Source of the DNA: JAJPKK01 sp963800215
Lineage (GTDB): Bacteria; Pseudomonadota; Alphaproteobacteria; Rhizobiales; Xanthobacteraceae
NCBI GenBank assembly: GCA_963800215.1
Contig: CAWCZY010000007.1
Span: 620,001 to 684,000, forward strand
DNA length: 64,000 bases
Reading direction: 5' to 3'
How positions within the stretch are numbered: the stretch's first letter is position 1; each line of letters starts with the position of its first letter. Position numbers and translations under genes: made by a program. The notes beneath the pieces are model-generated. The model was not told the origin of the DNA. It made no database searches and saw only the letters and a program-made list of their open reading frames with translations. Positions 48,156 to 57,245 of the stretch are shown here, piece after piece.

Positions 48156-48783
48156 GTGGACTTCCTCGATGGCGCTTTCGCCCAGCATCTCGTGCATTAC
48201 GGGTATGGCGCGATTTTTCTGCTCCTGATGATGGAGAGCGCGGGCGTCCCGCTGCCCGGCGAAACCATCCTGGTCAGTGCTGCCGTACACCCGCCATGCG
48301 CTCGACATCCGCTACGTCATCGCTGCCGCCGCGGGAGGTGCGATCGTCGGCGACAATATCAGCTTCTGGGTAGGCCGGGAATTCGGTGAACCACTGCTCG
48401 AAAAATGGGGTCATCTCATCGGGCTCGATGCCCGAAAGAGAATGCTGGGCCGGTTCCTGTTCGCCCGCTATGGCGGATCGATCGTGTTCTTCGGACGCTT
48501 CGTTGCGCTGCTGCGTGCCTTCGCCGCGCTGCTCGCGGGAGCGAACGGGCTATCGCCATGGCGGTTCTTCGTCTTCAATGCAGCCGGCGGAATTACCTGG
48601 GTGACGCTATTCGGGGCGGCCGGTTACCTACTCGGCGAGGGCATCCGGCGCATCGCCGGACCCGTCGGCTGGGCGATGTTGGCCCTGGCCGTCGTCATCG
48701 CCTTCGTCTTGTGGCGCTATTACAAGAAACACGAGGAGACCCTGTTGGCCAAGGCCGAACGCGAGATGGCGCGGCAGGTCTAG
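48156..48783 (+). pseudogene. DedA-family membrane protein, single frameshift
   Basis: GTG start at 48156 after AGGGAGGGATTAGGC. MMESAGVPLPGETILVSAA is the DedA signature. The frame is lost near 48285 and resumes one frame over with TRHALDIRYVIAAAAGGAIVGD, FFGRFVALLRAFAALLAGAN and C-terminal helices to 48783. One indel explains it, so the gene may be intact in reality. DedA proteins are probable phospholipid or undecaprenyl-phosphate transporters. Confidence 0.75.
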
Positions 48784-48865
48784 CACACGGCGCGAGCCGA
48801 ACCCGGAACCAAACCGGGGTCGCCGCGGTTCATTGAGCACTCGGACGGACTTTCGGTGAAGCAAC

Positions 48866-49222
48866 ATGCATGCCTCGTGGAGACTTTGGAATGATGCGTG
48901 GCAGCTCGGGTCTGATGCTCAGCGCGTGATCGCGATGCGCTTGGCCCGCATATCCGCCGGCGGCGCCGCGGCCGACGCAGAGTGCCGACGCATGGTGTCG
49001 GAAAAAGTCGCTGCTGCTGCCGCTGCGCAGGCCGCAGCCACTGCGCAGGCCGCAGCCACTGCTGCCCTGGTCAGCGGCAAAGGCATTGAGGCCGCAGCAA
49101 CGGTCGCCCTTGCTCCGGTAAAGCGAGCGGTTCGGGCAAATCGTCGACGATTGTCGAGGGCCAAACGGATCGAGGGGGTACTCTCACGTCTAGGCCGATT
49201 GCTACCAGGCGGTTCTCGCTAA
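48866..49222 (+). CDS. Hypothetical Ala-rich helical protein
   Basis: 118 aa. WRLWNDAWQLGSDAQRVIAMRL then an Ala-rich helix encoded by two perfect 18-bp repeats (CTGCGCAGGCCGCAGCCA, within 49021-49060), then a basic tail. Short proteins of this build are common in bradyrhizobia; phasin-like behaviour is possible but not shown. Confidence 0.5.
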   Translation: MHASWRLWNDAWQLGSDAQRVIAMRLARISAGGAAADAECRRMVSEKVAAAAAAQAAATAQAAATAALVSGKGIEAAATVALAPVKRAVRANRRRLSRAKRIEGVLSRLGRLLPGGSR

Positions 49223-49689
49223 GCAGGAGCAGGCAGTTTGATGGTCGCGAAATCGAGATAATCGATGGGCTTCCCGATTGGAGGTTCCCGGACTTCTGTA
49301 GAGACTGCGGGAACGGGAACCGGAAAGCCGCGAGGATCGTCGTGGTGACGAGACGTGCTCCGCTGCCACGCATGGTCGTCTTCCGCTCCGATACCGCCAG
49401 CGTGCCATCGTGCTCGCGGCCGTCAAGGACAAGCCCTTCGGGTGGCCGCGAAAAGTGCGGCCATCCTTGACCGCCACTCGACACGATGGCGCAGTCGAAC
49501 TGCGGTCGGGGCGGAAGAATAGCTCCGCCGGGGTCAAACAAAAGAATGGGCGCGAAAGCAGGTTTCGTGCCAAGATTTTGTCATCACGATACGGGAGGGT
49601 CGCCATCAATTTCCCTGGCACAAAAAACAGGAACAATCGCGGATTTCCCCATCAGACACCGTGGTCGTGCTTACTCGCCGCGGCCGCGG
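49223..49689. other. No intact gene
   Basis: Several overlapping ORFs without domain signals or ribosome sites. It may be the degenerate upstream part of the SRAP gene whose end is at 49690. Confidence 0.35.
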
Positions 49690-49930
49690 CTGAATCGTAG
49701 CGATCGGCTGCATGCGGTCAAGAGCCTTCACGGGATCACGACCAACGCAAACGAATTGGCGGCCGGCGTTCACGATCGGATGCCGCTGATCCTGGCACCG
49801 GAGAACTACAGCCGCTGGCTTGGTGATGAGCCCGATCCCGCCGACCTGATGCGGCCCTTTTCCGCTGGCTTGATGCGTGTGGCCGATATCGACGAGGGTC
49901 AACAAGCCCGAAACCGAATTGGAACTAACA
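49690..49930 (+). pseudogene. C-terminal remnant of an SRAP (YedK/HMCES-like) gene
   Basis: ITTNANELAAGVHDRMPLIL, then APENYSRWLGDEPDP and MRPFSAGLMRV, is the C-terminal third of SOS-response-associated peptidases that crosslink abasic sites, including the His-Asp-Arg-Met-Pro block. The N-terminal catalytic Cys2 region is missing. Confidence 0.65.
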
Positions 49931-50577
49931 GCGGCTGCCGCCTGAGGGCGTTCCGCACCGGTGGCGCCCCCCGCGAAGGCGAAGTTGCCGCTCCAGGGGG
50001 GCCACGGAGTGGGGCGCCTCATCAAGGACTGCGACGCGGCTGTTGACACCTCTGCATGGCTTGCTCGAAAATACGGTACAATGGTTTCCCGCCATATGCC
50101 GAGACAAAATCAATGAGCAATCCGACCTACACCTCGATAATTTCCGCGGCCGAGAACTATCTTAAAGATAAAGGTCACACGACCCCAAGCAACGCCATAT
50201 CCAGCAAAGATTTGGTCTCCGCCATTGAGCAAATGGTTACGGCCGGAGACTTGGATATTGACGTAGGGCGAGGTACAATTCTTGTCTATATAAGCAAAGC
50301 GGCAAACACGGATGATGCATCTGCGATTGTCAGTGGTGGGCCTCGCGGTGGTTACTGGTACGACGCCAGCGTGATCCAAGCCGCGCCGAAGCCGGTTGAA
50401 GAAACGAAAATCGAAAGCAACCAGGGACTTACAGTCTCCTTTTTGGAGAAAGACCTCTATCCCCTTGTGAAATTTTGGCTGGAGACCAAAGAATACAAGG
50501 CAAAAGACATTTCTAGTCTGAAGGGCGGCGGCAAATGGGGAAATCCTGATATTCTCGGGGTTAATACCGTTTCCATA

Positions 50578-51135
50578 TCAGATTGACTTTGCAATGTATG
50601 GGAACGATGTGATGGATCTGACGAGTGCCGGATTGCGTTCGATGTAGAGTGCAGCGTCCTCAAGCTTTGAGTAGACCTCATCCATGGATTTGAGGGCGTA
50701 GTTCTTGAAGATTTTCTCCCGAATCTCGTCCCACAGATTTTCCTGAGGGTTTAGCTCGGGAGAATAGGGCGGGAGAACATGCAGCATGATGTTGCCGGGA
50801 ACTTCAAGGTCATCGCTCTGATGATTGCCGGCACCGTCTACGAACAGCAGGATGAGCTGGCGGGGATACTTCTTGGCCAATGTCTCCAGGAAAATCTGGA
50901 AGCACTGCGTGTCGGGCGCCGGCATGATCAGATAGACACAGGTGCCATCCTTCGGGCTGACGGCGCCATACAAATAGACGTATTCGCGAACGAGCTGGCA
51001 GGCGACCTGCGGCCTCGTCCCATCGGGAGCCCAGCACGGTCGCGGGCGGTTCATGCGGCCAAAGCGCGCTTCGTCGGCGAACATGATGCGCAAGCCGCAA
51101 CCCCGTCTGGCAGCAACCCGCCGGGCTTGCTTCAC
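50578..51135 (-). CDS. IS630-family transposase, OrfB (DDE domain)
   Basis: Catalytic acids visible: Asp in FADEARFG, Asp in LFVDGAGNH and Glu in PYSPELNPQENLWDEI. It has no good start of its own; it should be made by frameshift from OrfA at the A7 run (51152-51158), giving EAFKKNGFPNAVKQARRVA at the junction. Confidence 0.88.
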   Translation of the reverse strand: MKQARRVAARRGCGLRIMFADEARFGRMNRPRPCWAPDGTRPQVACQLVREYVYLYGAVSPKDGTCVYLIMPAPDTQCFQIFLETLAKKYPRQLILLFVDGAGNHQSDDLEVPGNIMLHVLPPYSPELNPQENLWDEIREKIFKNYALKSMDEVYSKLEDAALYIERNPALVRSITSFPYIAKSI

Positions 51136-51659
51136 AGCATTTGGAAAGCCGTTTTTTTAAAAGCTTCTTGAGCCGCGATGTCGCGCTTGGGATGAAATGG
51201 ACGCGGCATCAGCTTGCGCCAGCCGTGCCGAGCCAGAAGATTGTAGATCGTGCTGTTGCTGGTCGGATGCCCGATCGCCTGTTCATAGGCCGCCTTGAGA
51301 TCGTGGATATTCAGCATCTCGCCCGCCCCGGCGGCCTTGGCAAAACACGCCAACAAAGCCTTCTCCCCGGCAAGCGTCATGTTCTCGCGCTGGCGGCCGC
51401 CGATCGGCTTCGGCTTGAGCGCCTTGATCCCGCCGTGGTCAAAGTCCATGTGGGCGCGGTTCACGGTGCTCAACGAAACTCCCATCGCCGCCGCGATCGC
51501 CGGCTGCGTCATCCCGCTCTCGCGCAGCAATACCATCTGGATGCGCTGACGCTGTGCCGCTGGGATTTTCCACCGCAGCGCCGTCTTCAATTTCCGTATT
51601 TGGCTTTTGCTGCATTTGACCATCGGTTCCCCCGAATCAGTGGTCAAAGCGAATCACAT
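50579..51659. mobile_element. IS630-family insertion sequence
   Basis: About 1.08 kb. Ends share GATT-2-CTTTG: GATTGACTTTG at 50581 and, on the other strand, GATTCGCTTTG at about 51656, with GGGAACGATG / GGGGAACCGATG further in. I cannot find a clean TA duplication, so exact borders are approximate. It is inserted inside the PD-(D/E)XK gene. Confidence 0.8.
51132..51647 (-). CDS. IS630-family transposase, OrfA (HTH domain)
   Basis: 171 aa. Helix-turn-helix region MTQPAIAAAMGVSLSTVNR and a second HTH-like segment up to YNLLARHGWRKLMPRPFHP. It ends AFKKTAFQML in frame 0; slippage on the A7 run at 51152-51158 would fuse it to OrfB. Confidence 0.88.
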   Translation of the reverse strand: MTTDSGEPMVKCSKSQIRKLKTALRWKIPAAQRQRIQMVLLRESGMTQPAIAAAMGVSLSTVNRAHMDFDHGGIKALKPKPIGGRQRENMTLAGEKALLACFAKAAGAGEMLNIHDLKAAYEQAIGHPTSNSTIYNLLARHGWRKLMPRPFHPKRDIAAQEAFKKTAFQML

Positions 51660-52146
51660 CGGGCTCCCGAACGCTTGGCATCCCGTTACCGCAAAACTCA
51701 TCGATTTAATCCGCTATGGAGCCGGTATAAGTTGGTCGAGCTATTTGGTTCCGTGGAAATCGAACTTGCATCGTGCGAAGTAAAGTTAAGGGACGACAAT
51801 TGGGAGCAGGTCATATTCGAGGCTATATCTCACAAGAGATTTTGTAATCGCTCTTGGTTTGCCTACCGTATATCTGATTTTGACACGCCCTTACCAAAGG
51901 GTATGGAGTATTATGCCGAGCGATACAAAGTAGGTGTATTGCAAATTCTTCTCAGCGATGACGATTTGATCAAATTGAAAAAATCTCAAGACCTGGAGGA
52001 TTTTGTAGACCGCGTCCAGGAGAGATTGCCAGCTTTTTACGAGCCGGTGCCTCTGCAGGAAAAAAAGAGCCTTTGCGAGCGCGCGAAAGTAATCATGTCC
52101 GTAACGCTATAGGCCGCCCCGCTCCTGAGGTATGCATAAGCGTGCA

Positions 52147-52305
52147 TCAAAGGGATGCTCCGATAAATAAAGGGATGCGCTGGCCTTCAAACACGCAGCC
52201 CGGCTTCAACTCAGTGGCGGTCAGGAGATCACGCGCCTCGGCGAGCCTCCTCACGTGCTCGAAAGCCGCGATGCGCATCATGGTATCCCGGTCGCTATCG
52301 GTCAT
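52147..52305 (-). pseudogene. N-terminal-type fragment of an HNH endonuclease
   Basis: 52 aa: RIAAFEHVRRLAEARDLLT and PGCVFEGQRIPLFI match the opening of putative HNH restriction endonucleases (AFEHVRRL...GF.F.GERIPL...). The catalytic HNH is absent. Confidence 0.5.
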
Positions 52306-52474
52306 CGGGGACCACCGGCCGTCCCCGCAAACAATTGTCAGGATGCGAAGGCGACCATATCACACCATGACCACCTCACCCATACGCCGATAGATGCAAG
52401 CAAGCTGCACCCCGCGAGTTGGCGGGGTACCGCTAGCAATGGACTTTCAGAGGGCCAACCTGTTTGATGGCGAC

Positions 52475-52733
52475 ATGGCCAGCATCATCGTCTGGGATAT
52501 CGAGACAGTCCCCGATCTCAAGGGCTTCGCCGCTGCCAACGGTCATGATGGCAGCGGCGATGACGAAATTCGCGCCGCGATGGGCGACAAGTTTTCCGAA
52601 GCACATCTTCCACTCGATCATCTGCATTGGCGCCTTCATAGCCCATCAGGACGTTGGTCAATGGACTGAGATTGCCGAAGCGCGGAGGTTGCCCGCGCGC
52701 CAAGCGAGCCTCAACGACGGACGAGCAGGATGA
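52475..52733 (+). pseudogene. Fragment of a PolB-like 3'-5' exonuclease gene, frameshifted
   Basis: MASIIVWDIETVPDLKGFAA contains the Exo I motif DIET. The match moves to another frame after MGDKF, continuing KHIFHSIICIGAFIAHQD, then ends at 52733. Domains carrying Exo II and Exo III are missing, so it is inactive. Confidence 0.65.
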
Positions 52734-53193
52734 AGATAACAAGGGAAAAGAAAAAGGTCGCCAATACCTGGGCTTGACAAAACCCCGCACGCAGAAACCT
52801 CAGTCCTTGGCGGCATTCCTCAAATTCTTTGGGGTGGCGACGCGGCTCTATAGGGCCGATGAAGTGCGGCTGGACTATCTTTTCCGCATGTTCAGCAAAA
52901 TGAAACGCCGTCAGAATGTCCATTTCATTGCTGATCCAGTTGGTCCTTACCCAGAATAAAGCATGCAAAACGACGAGGATGACTAAGACTGGCAGCGCCA
53001 CGTACCATTCGAAGCTGATCTTATTCGCGATTAAGTACGAGGCCGCGCCCACAAGCAACGTCCAGAGCGCCAATGATAGCTTCCAGTCCGTGGATCGGCG
53101 TTCGCGCCAACGCTGATATCTGAAATCAGCGAGCTTCATCAAAGCGTTGAACTTTTCCACATCAAATTTCTTCTCCGCATCGGTGTCCGGCAT
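52711..53193 (-). CDS. Hypothetical membrane protein
   Basis: 160 aa from the ATG at 53193 after GAGAGGAACCT. A soluble helix (about 1-35) precedes two membrane segments (LSLALWTLLVGAASYLIA, WYVALPVLVILVVLHALFWV), and a third closes the protein (ATFFFSLVIFILLV). The 3' end overlaps the exonuclease fragment by 23 bp. Function unknown. Confidence 0.6.
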   Translation of the reverse strand: MPDTDAEKKFDVEKFNALMKLADFRYQRWRERRSTDWKLSLALWTLLVGAASYLIANKISFEWYVALPVLVILVVLHALFWVRTNWISNEMDILTAFHFAEHAEKIVQPHFIGPIEPRRHPKEFEECRQGLRFLRAGFCQAQVLATFFFSLVIFILLVRR

Positions 53194-53406
53194 AGGTTCC
53201 TCTCTCGCATCCCGTGGTCGGCCCGATCGTGGCAATGCGCCCGGTAATACGGTTTGACCTTCTCACCGTCGACGCGGTTACCGACCCCCAGCAACCACTT
53301 CCCGAGGAGCCGGACAACCACTAAAGTCGCCGTATCGAATGACGCGGCCGTCCGCAGCAAACACCTAACGCCCTCGGTCACCTCGGGCGAACGAAAGGAT
53401 CATCTG

Positions 53407-54168
53407 ATGTCGGATTTCAACCGGAACTATGCCAGCCTGCGCGGGGTAGGGACTGATCGTGCGGTCGCCTACGATATGGGTCTGCGCGCCCATATGATCC
53501 GCGTCTACAATTACATGGCGAGCGGCGTCGCGCTGACTGGCGTCGTGGCCTGGCTCACCTACCAGATGGCTGTGGTGACCAACGCATCCGGGGCGATCAC
53601 CGGATTGACACCGTTTGGGCAGACGCTGTTCGGCAGCCCACTGAAGTGGGTCCTTGTCCTCGCTCCGCTCGGCCTGGTGTTCTTCCTAAGCTTCCGCATC
53701 GGGCGCATGCAAGCGTCGACGGCGCGGCTGTTGTTCTTCGTCTATGCCGGGTTGCTCGGCGTGTCGCTTGCGACGATCTTCATGGTCTACACTCATGCCT
53801 CGATCACGCGGGTGTTCTTTATCTCGGCCGCCGCGTTCGGTGCACTGAGCCTCTATGGCTACACCACGTCGCGCAGTCTCAACGCGATGGGCTCGTTCCT
53901 GATCATGGGCTTGTTCGGGCTCATCATTGCGAGCCTTGTAAATATCTTCCTCAAGTCGAGCGGCCTCGATTGGGCGCTGTCAGTGATCGGCGTTCTGATC
54001 TTCGCCGGCCTGACCGCCTGGGACACTCAGAAGATTAAGGAATATTACGATCCTCAGGACGATGGCACCATCGCCGGCCGCAAGGCAGTCATGGGCGCAC
54101 TGTCGCTCTATCTCGACTTCATCAACATGTTCATGATGTTGCTGCGGCTGTTTGGCGATCGTCGCTGA
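53407..54168 (+). CDS. Bax inhibitor-1 / YccA family membrane protein
   Basis: 253 aa. Seven hydrophobic segments; ASGVALTGVVAWLTYQM, FFVYAGLLGVSLATIF and the terminal SLYLDFINMFMMLLRLFGDR are family hallmarks. BI-1 proteins are pH-gated Ca2+ leak channels or modulators of FtsH in bacteria. An island-borne copy is unusual because the gene is normally core. Confidence 0.92.
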   Translation: MSDFNRNYASLRGVGTDRAVAYDMGLRAHMIRVYNYMASGVALTGVVAWLTYQMAVVTNASGAITGLTPFGQTLFGSPLKWVLVLAPLGLVFFLSFRIGRMQASTARLLFFVYAGLLGVSLATIFMVYTHASITRVFFISAAAFGALSLYGYTTSRSLNAMGSFLIMGLFGLIIASLVNIFLKSSGLDWALSVIGVLIFAGLTAWDTQKIKEYYDPQDDGTIAGRKAVMGALSLYLDFINMFMMLLRLFGDRR

Positions 54169-54239
54169 CGCTCAGCCCGATCATCGGCGCTTCGTGCGCG
54201 CCGATTGTATGCTTCACGGCGGCGCACCGTTCGACCGCG

Positions 54240-54791
54240 TCACCGGCGCTGCTGGTTGGTCCCCCCGTTTTGCGTCGGTACCCATTTCGGTGCGAAATCC
54301 CGTTCGTCGTTATCGACCCCATGCGAGGCGCGGGCTAGGAGTTCGGTCAGCCAGGTGTCACGAGGTTCCCCATAATCGGTATCGTCTTCGGAATGGGTGG
54401 ACAGCGCTTCGACGCGGCCTTGGGGGCCGTCAGCGGCTCGGCAGAAGATACCCGCCAAAAGTGTCGCGAGAGAACGACGTGCTTTGCCGTTTTGGTTCGC
54501 CGGTGGGTTCGGCATGACCGAAACGTTGTCACGGCGAGGAGAAGCGGCGGGACTTGCCAACTTGGCATTCTGTCGATGCGCCACCTCCGCTTCGACCGCT
54601 TCAATGGCCATCTCCAGAGACAATTCTGCAGCTGCAATTTCAGACCGGTGAAATCGCGGATACGCGCTATGCATCTCCGAACGGAGTGCGGTTCGCGCAC
54701 GCTCGTAAAGCCGTTGGCGCGCCTTCGCTGTATTGAGATCGAGCGCGCTCACGGCTTTGGCAATTATCGAATAATAATCAGCCATGGGCAT
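54240..54791 (-). CDS. Hypothetical bradyrhizobial-type protein
   Basis: 183 aa from 54791 (second ATG at 54785). The N-terminal region MADYYSIIAKAVSALDLNTA and LYERARTALRSEM recurs in many short alphaproteobacterial proteins; the rest is low complexity. It overlaps the end of the preceding small gene by 14 bp. Confidence 0.6.
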   Translation of the reverse strand: MPMADYYSIIAKAVSALDLNTAKARQRLYERARTALRSEMHSAYPRFHRSEIAAAELSLEMAIEAVEAEVAHRQNAKLASPAASPRRDNVSVMPNPPANQNGKARRSLATLLAGIFCRAADGPQGRVEALSTHSEDDTDYGEPRDTWLTELLARASHGVDNDERDFAPKWVPTQNGGTNQQRR

Positions 54792-54981
54792 GCTCAAGTT
54801 GTGGGGCCTCCGATGGCGTCGCGTGATCGGCAAATTTGAGCCATCCCACTGCCATGCCCATCAAGATGATCCGCAGCTCACCATGTGGCTCACCTTTCGC
54901 CAACCGAAGACATTCCCTCGCTTCGTCTCGGAAACTCACTACCTTCGCTGGAAGGTCCATCACGTCCGTCATCGCACTCAC
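54778..54981 (-). CDS. Small hypothetical protein
   Basis: 67 aa. RDEARECLRLAKGEPHGELR and LMGMAVGWLKFADH resemble a short helical protein family of rhizobia. It overlaps the next gene, suggesting an operon of two. Confidence 0.55.
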   Translation of the reverse strand: MSAMTDVMDLPAKVVSFRDEARECLRLAKGEPHGELRIILMGMAVGWLKFADHATPSEAPQLEHAHG

Positions 54982-55326
54982 CCCCTCAACCCGATACCGT
55001 CCCCGGGTAGTAGCACTCCAGGGCGAAAATGTGTGGATAAGTTGGCGACTTTGGTGCGCCGCCGGCGTATCTACATTGACTTATTTTGACATATGTGGCA
55101 GCCGCTCGTCCCATACTGGCGACGAAACCCGGCCCTGGCGGCATGCGATGCGAACAGGGTACTCGCCCTGTGTACCTCGACGGTCAGCTTGCAAGCCTCA
55201 TCGGGTGGCTATCGTCCGTCGCCGCTCTTGCAAGCAGGCGATCCGCGTCACGCTCGCCCCGCGCAGCAGCTTTCAGAATACGTTCAGCCAACACGGATCG
55301 GCTCGTCGCGGGCAGCTTACGCGGGT
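54982..55326. other. Intergenic, no gene seen
   Basis: Between the start of a leftward gene and the stop of the leftward Bug gene. Holds the promoter of the small operon; no other feature recognised. Confidence 0.35.
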
Positions 55327-56295
55327 TCACTCCGCCTTTATGTTCGCCTCGCGAACAATTCGACCGTAGGCGTCATATTGTTTGCGGAGGTAGGTGGCGA
55401 AATCCGCGCCGCACATCCCCACCGGATTGAACCCCTGGACGATCAGCTTCGCCCTGAACTCAGGTACCTGTATCGCGCCTGTCACCCAACCGGCAAGTTG
55501 GGAAACTGCTTCCTTCGGGGTCTTCGCCGGAACAAACAGAGCGTTCCAGACGTCCGTCTCGAAGTCTCCATAGCCTGCTTCGGCGACGGTCTGCACGTTC
55601 GGCAGCTGCGCGATCCGCGTCAGGGACGCGGCGGCAAGGGCTCGCAGCTTGCCAGCCTTCAACTGCTCCGCGACCACCGCATAGTCGGTTAGCACCGAGG
55701 TCACATGCTCACCCAACAGTGCTGTAATCGCAGGGGCGTTGCCGGAATACGGGACGGCAGCCATGTCAACTTTGGCAGCGCGTTTGAGTGTCTCCGCTAC
55801 GATAAGAGAAAACGGCGTGCCCGCAAGCGACAGATCGCCAGGCTTTGCGCGCGCCGCATGGAACAGATCATCGAGGGTGTAGTAGGGAGATGAACTGTTG
55901 ACGACGATGGCCGACGGCACACTCGCGATGTAGCAAATCGGCTCGAAGCTGATCAGCGGGTCGTAGCTCACCTTACGTAGGTAAGCATTGAGTACGAAGG
56001 AATTTGCCGCGATCAAAACCGTGTTTCCATCGGGTGCGGCACGTGCCGCAGCTTCGGTTCCGATCACTGCGCCTGCCCCTGGGCGGTTTTCGATCACCAT
56101 CGTCGGCCCATGCGCTCGGCCAATTTGTTCAGCCAGCAGCCGGGCCAGAGTATCGGTGTTGCCTCCCGCCGGGAACGGAACGACTATCTTGATAGTTCTG
56201 GCGCTTTGCGACCACGCAACGCGGCCGGGCAACGTAAGGAGGAGAACGCAAAAGACAAAGAAAAGACTGGCATTCCAAAGCTTCCTACTTTGCAT
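55327..56295 (-). CDS. Bug/TctC-family substrate-binding protein
   Basis: 322 aa from the ATG at 56295 with GGAGG upstream. Signal peptide ends VAWSQS. TIKIVVPFPAGGNTDTLARL, ENRPGAGAVIG, SYDPLISFEPICY and DFATYLRKQYDAYGRIVREA follow the Bug pattern; it is close to the protein at 15133. Second gene of a MarR-Bug operon (10-bp gap). Confidence 0.9.
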   Translation of the reverse strand: MQSRKLWNASLFFVFCVLLLTLPGRVAWSQSARTIKIVVPFPAGGNTDTLARLLAEQIGRAHGPTMVIENRPGAGAVIGTEAAARAAPDGNTVLIAANSFVLNAYLRKVSYDPLISFEPICYIASVPSAIVVNSSSPYYTLDDLFHAARAKPGDLSLAGTPFSLIVAETLKRAAKVDMAAVPYSGNAPAITALLGEHVTSVLTDYAVVAEQLKAGKLRALAAASLTRIAQLPNVQTVAEAGYGDFETDVWNALFVPAKTPKEAVSQLAGWVTGAIQVPEFRAKLIVQGFNPVGMCGADFATYLRKQYDAYGRIVREANIKAE

Positions 56296-56305
56296 GGCGG
56301 CCTCC

Positions 56306-56917
56306 TTAGGTCTTTTGGGAAGGTGATTTTCCGTTTTGTTCCTGGGGCGATAGTGGCGCGCGCCGCTTGCGCCGGCCGGCGCCGGGCCGGGCGTGAGCAC
56401 CGTTTGCTCCGATCATGCGGATCAGCATGTCCATGAACATCTCGCGCTCGTGCGGCGACAGCGGTTCGACGACGCGGTCATTGGCGGCGCGTACGCCGGG
56501 GCGCAGCCGCCAATACAGCTTTTCGCCTTTAGGCGTGTGATAGAGAAGGCGGGCGCGACGGTCGGCGCCATTCACGCGCTGTTCGATAAAGCCTTTAGCC
56601 ACCAACTCTTCCACCAGCAGGCTTACGTGGGAGCGTTCGACACCGAGCCTTGCGGCGAGGCTGCTCTGGTCGATACCCGGCTCTCCGTCCTGCCGATTGA
56701 GAAAAGACATTACGCCATATTCCAGCGGCGTGAGGTCAGCGGCGCCGAGGCCGTCCGCCTGCATTCCCATACACATCTGGTAGAAGCGCCGCGCTAAGGC
56801 CGTCGGCGAGCGGCGAACCGGCGGAATACCGGGACCAAAATGTACCGCGCGAAGCGGTCTGTCAGTCGATAGTGGACTGACGGGTGGGCGGAGACCCGTG
56901 GATAGGCGCTTCAACAT
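56306..56917 (-). CDS. MarR family transcriptional regulator
   Basis: 203 aa. The winged HTH covers about residues 60-145: LTPLEYGVMSFLNRQ, SSLAARLGVERSHVSLLVEEL, GFIEQRVNGADRRARLLYHT. Its own operator candidate lies 18 bp upstream. It probably controls itself and the Bug gene downstream, with the bound substrate or a related acid as inducer. Confidence 0.9.
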   Translation of the reverse strand: MLKRLSTGLRPPVSPLSTDRPLRAVHFGPGIPPVRRSPTALARRFYQMCMGMQADGLGAADLTPLEYGVMSFLNRQDGEPGIDQSSLAARLGVERSHVSLLVEELVAKGFIEQRVNGADRRARLLYHTPKGEKLYWRLRPGVRAANDRVVEPLSPHEREMFMDMLIRMIGANGAHARPGAGRRKRRAPLSPQEQNGKSPSQKT

Positions 56918-56934
56918 GATTGAAAGTTCTATTG

Positions 56935-56961
56935 TTGAATGTTCATTGTATGAATATTCAA
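56935..56961. promoter_or_regulatory. 27-bp palindromic operator upstream of the MarR gene
   Basis: Arms TTGAATGTTCAT and ATGAATATTCAA around a 3-bp spacer, 11 of 12 positions symmetric. MarR proteins bind AT-rich dyads of this size next to their own start. Strong candidate autoregulatory site. Confidence 0.7.
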
Positions 56962-57245
56962 CTAGTGTGTCCTTGTCAAGTACCAGTTCGGCGCAGATCG
57001 AGGGGAAAGCGTTTGTTGCCGGCGGTCAGGCGGAGGCGGAGGCCATGCGCTTCCAACAGTCACTTGATTTCACCTAGCCAATAGGGGCGCTGCAGGCCGG
57101 CACCAGCCGATCCCGTCCCGCGCCCGCAACCGCGCGAGAGTGATAGATCGCCGCCGCACACTTTCGCACCGTTCTTGTGCCGGTCCATTGACAGACCCTG
57201 CACCAATTGCCACTTCCCCTTGCATCACCACAGGATTTCAAAACT
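56962..57245. other. Intergenic, promoter region
   Basis: Carries the promoter of the TIGR02300 gene and probably that of the MarR operon. No further element recognised. Confidence 0.35.

Larger units (their letters stand above)
50113..52112 (+). pseudogene. PD-(D/E)XK-like nuclease gene split by an IS630 element
   Basis: Left part (50113-50586): helical N-terminus TSIISAAENYLKDKGHTTP, then YPLVKFWLETKEYKAKDIS and GKWGNPDILGVN. Right part (about 51715-52112): LVELFGSVEIELASCEVKLR then QVIFEAISHKRFCNRSWFAY. Asp in NPDILG and the E-x-K of CEVKLR are the two halves of a PD-(D/E)XK active site, now 1.1 kb apart. The IS end supplies the stop codon of the left part. The intact protein would be about 300 aa and could be a restriction-like or repair enzyme. 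Confidence 0.7.

Noticed and set aside
50575..51690. TA target duplication of the IS630 element
   Set aside because: A TA is near the left end but I cannot find a matching one at the right end, so I do not claim exact borders.
55093..55692. 199-aa plus-strand ORF opposite the Bug gene
   Set aside because: Antisense shadow of a well-supported Bug gene.
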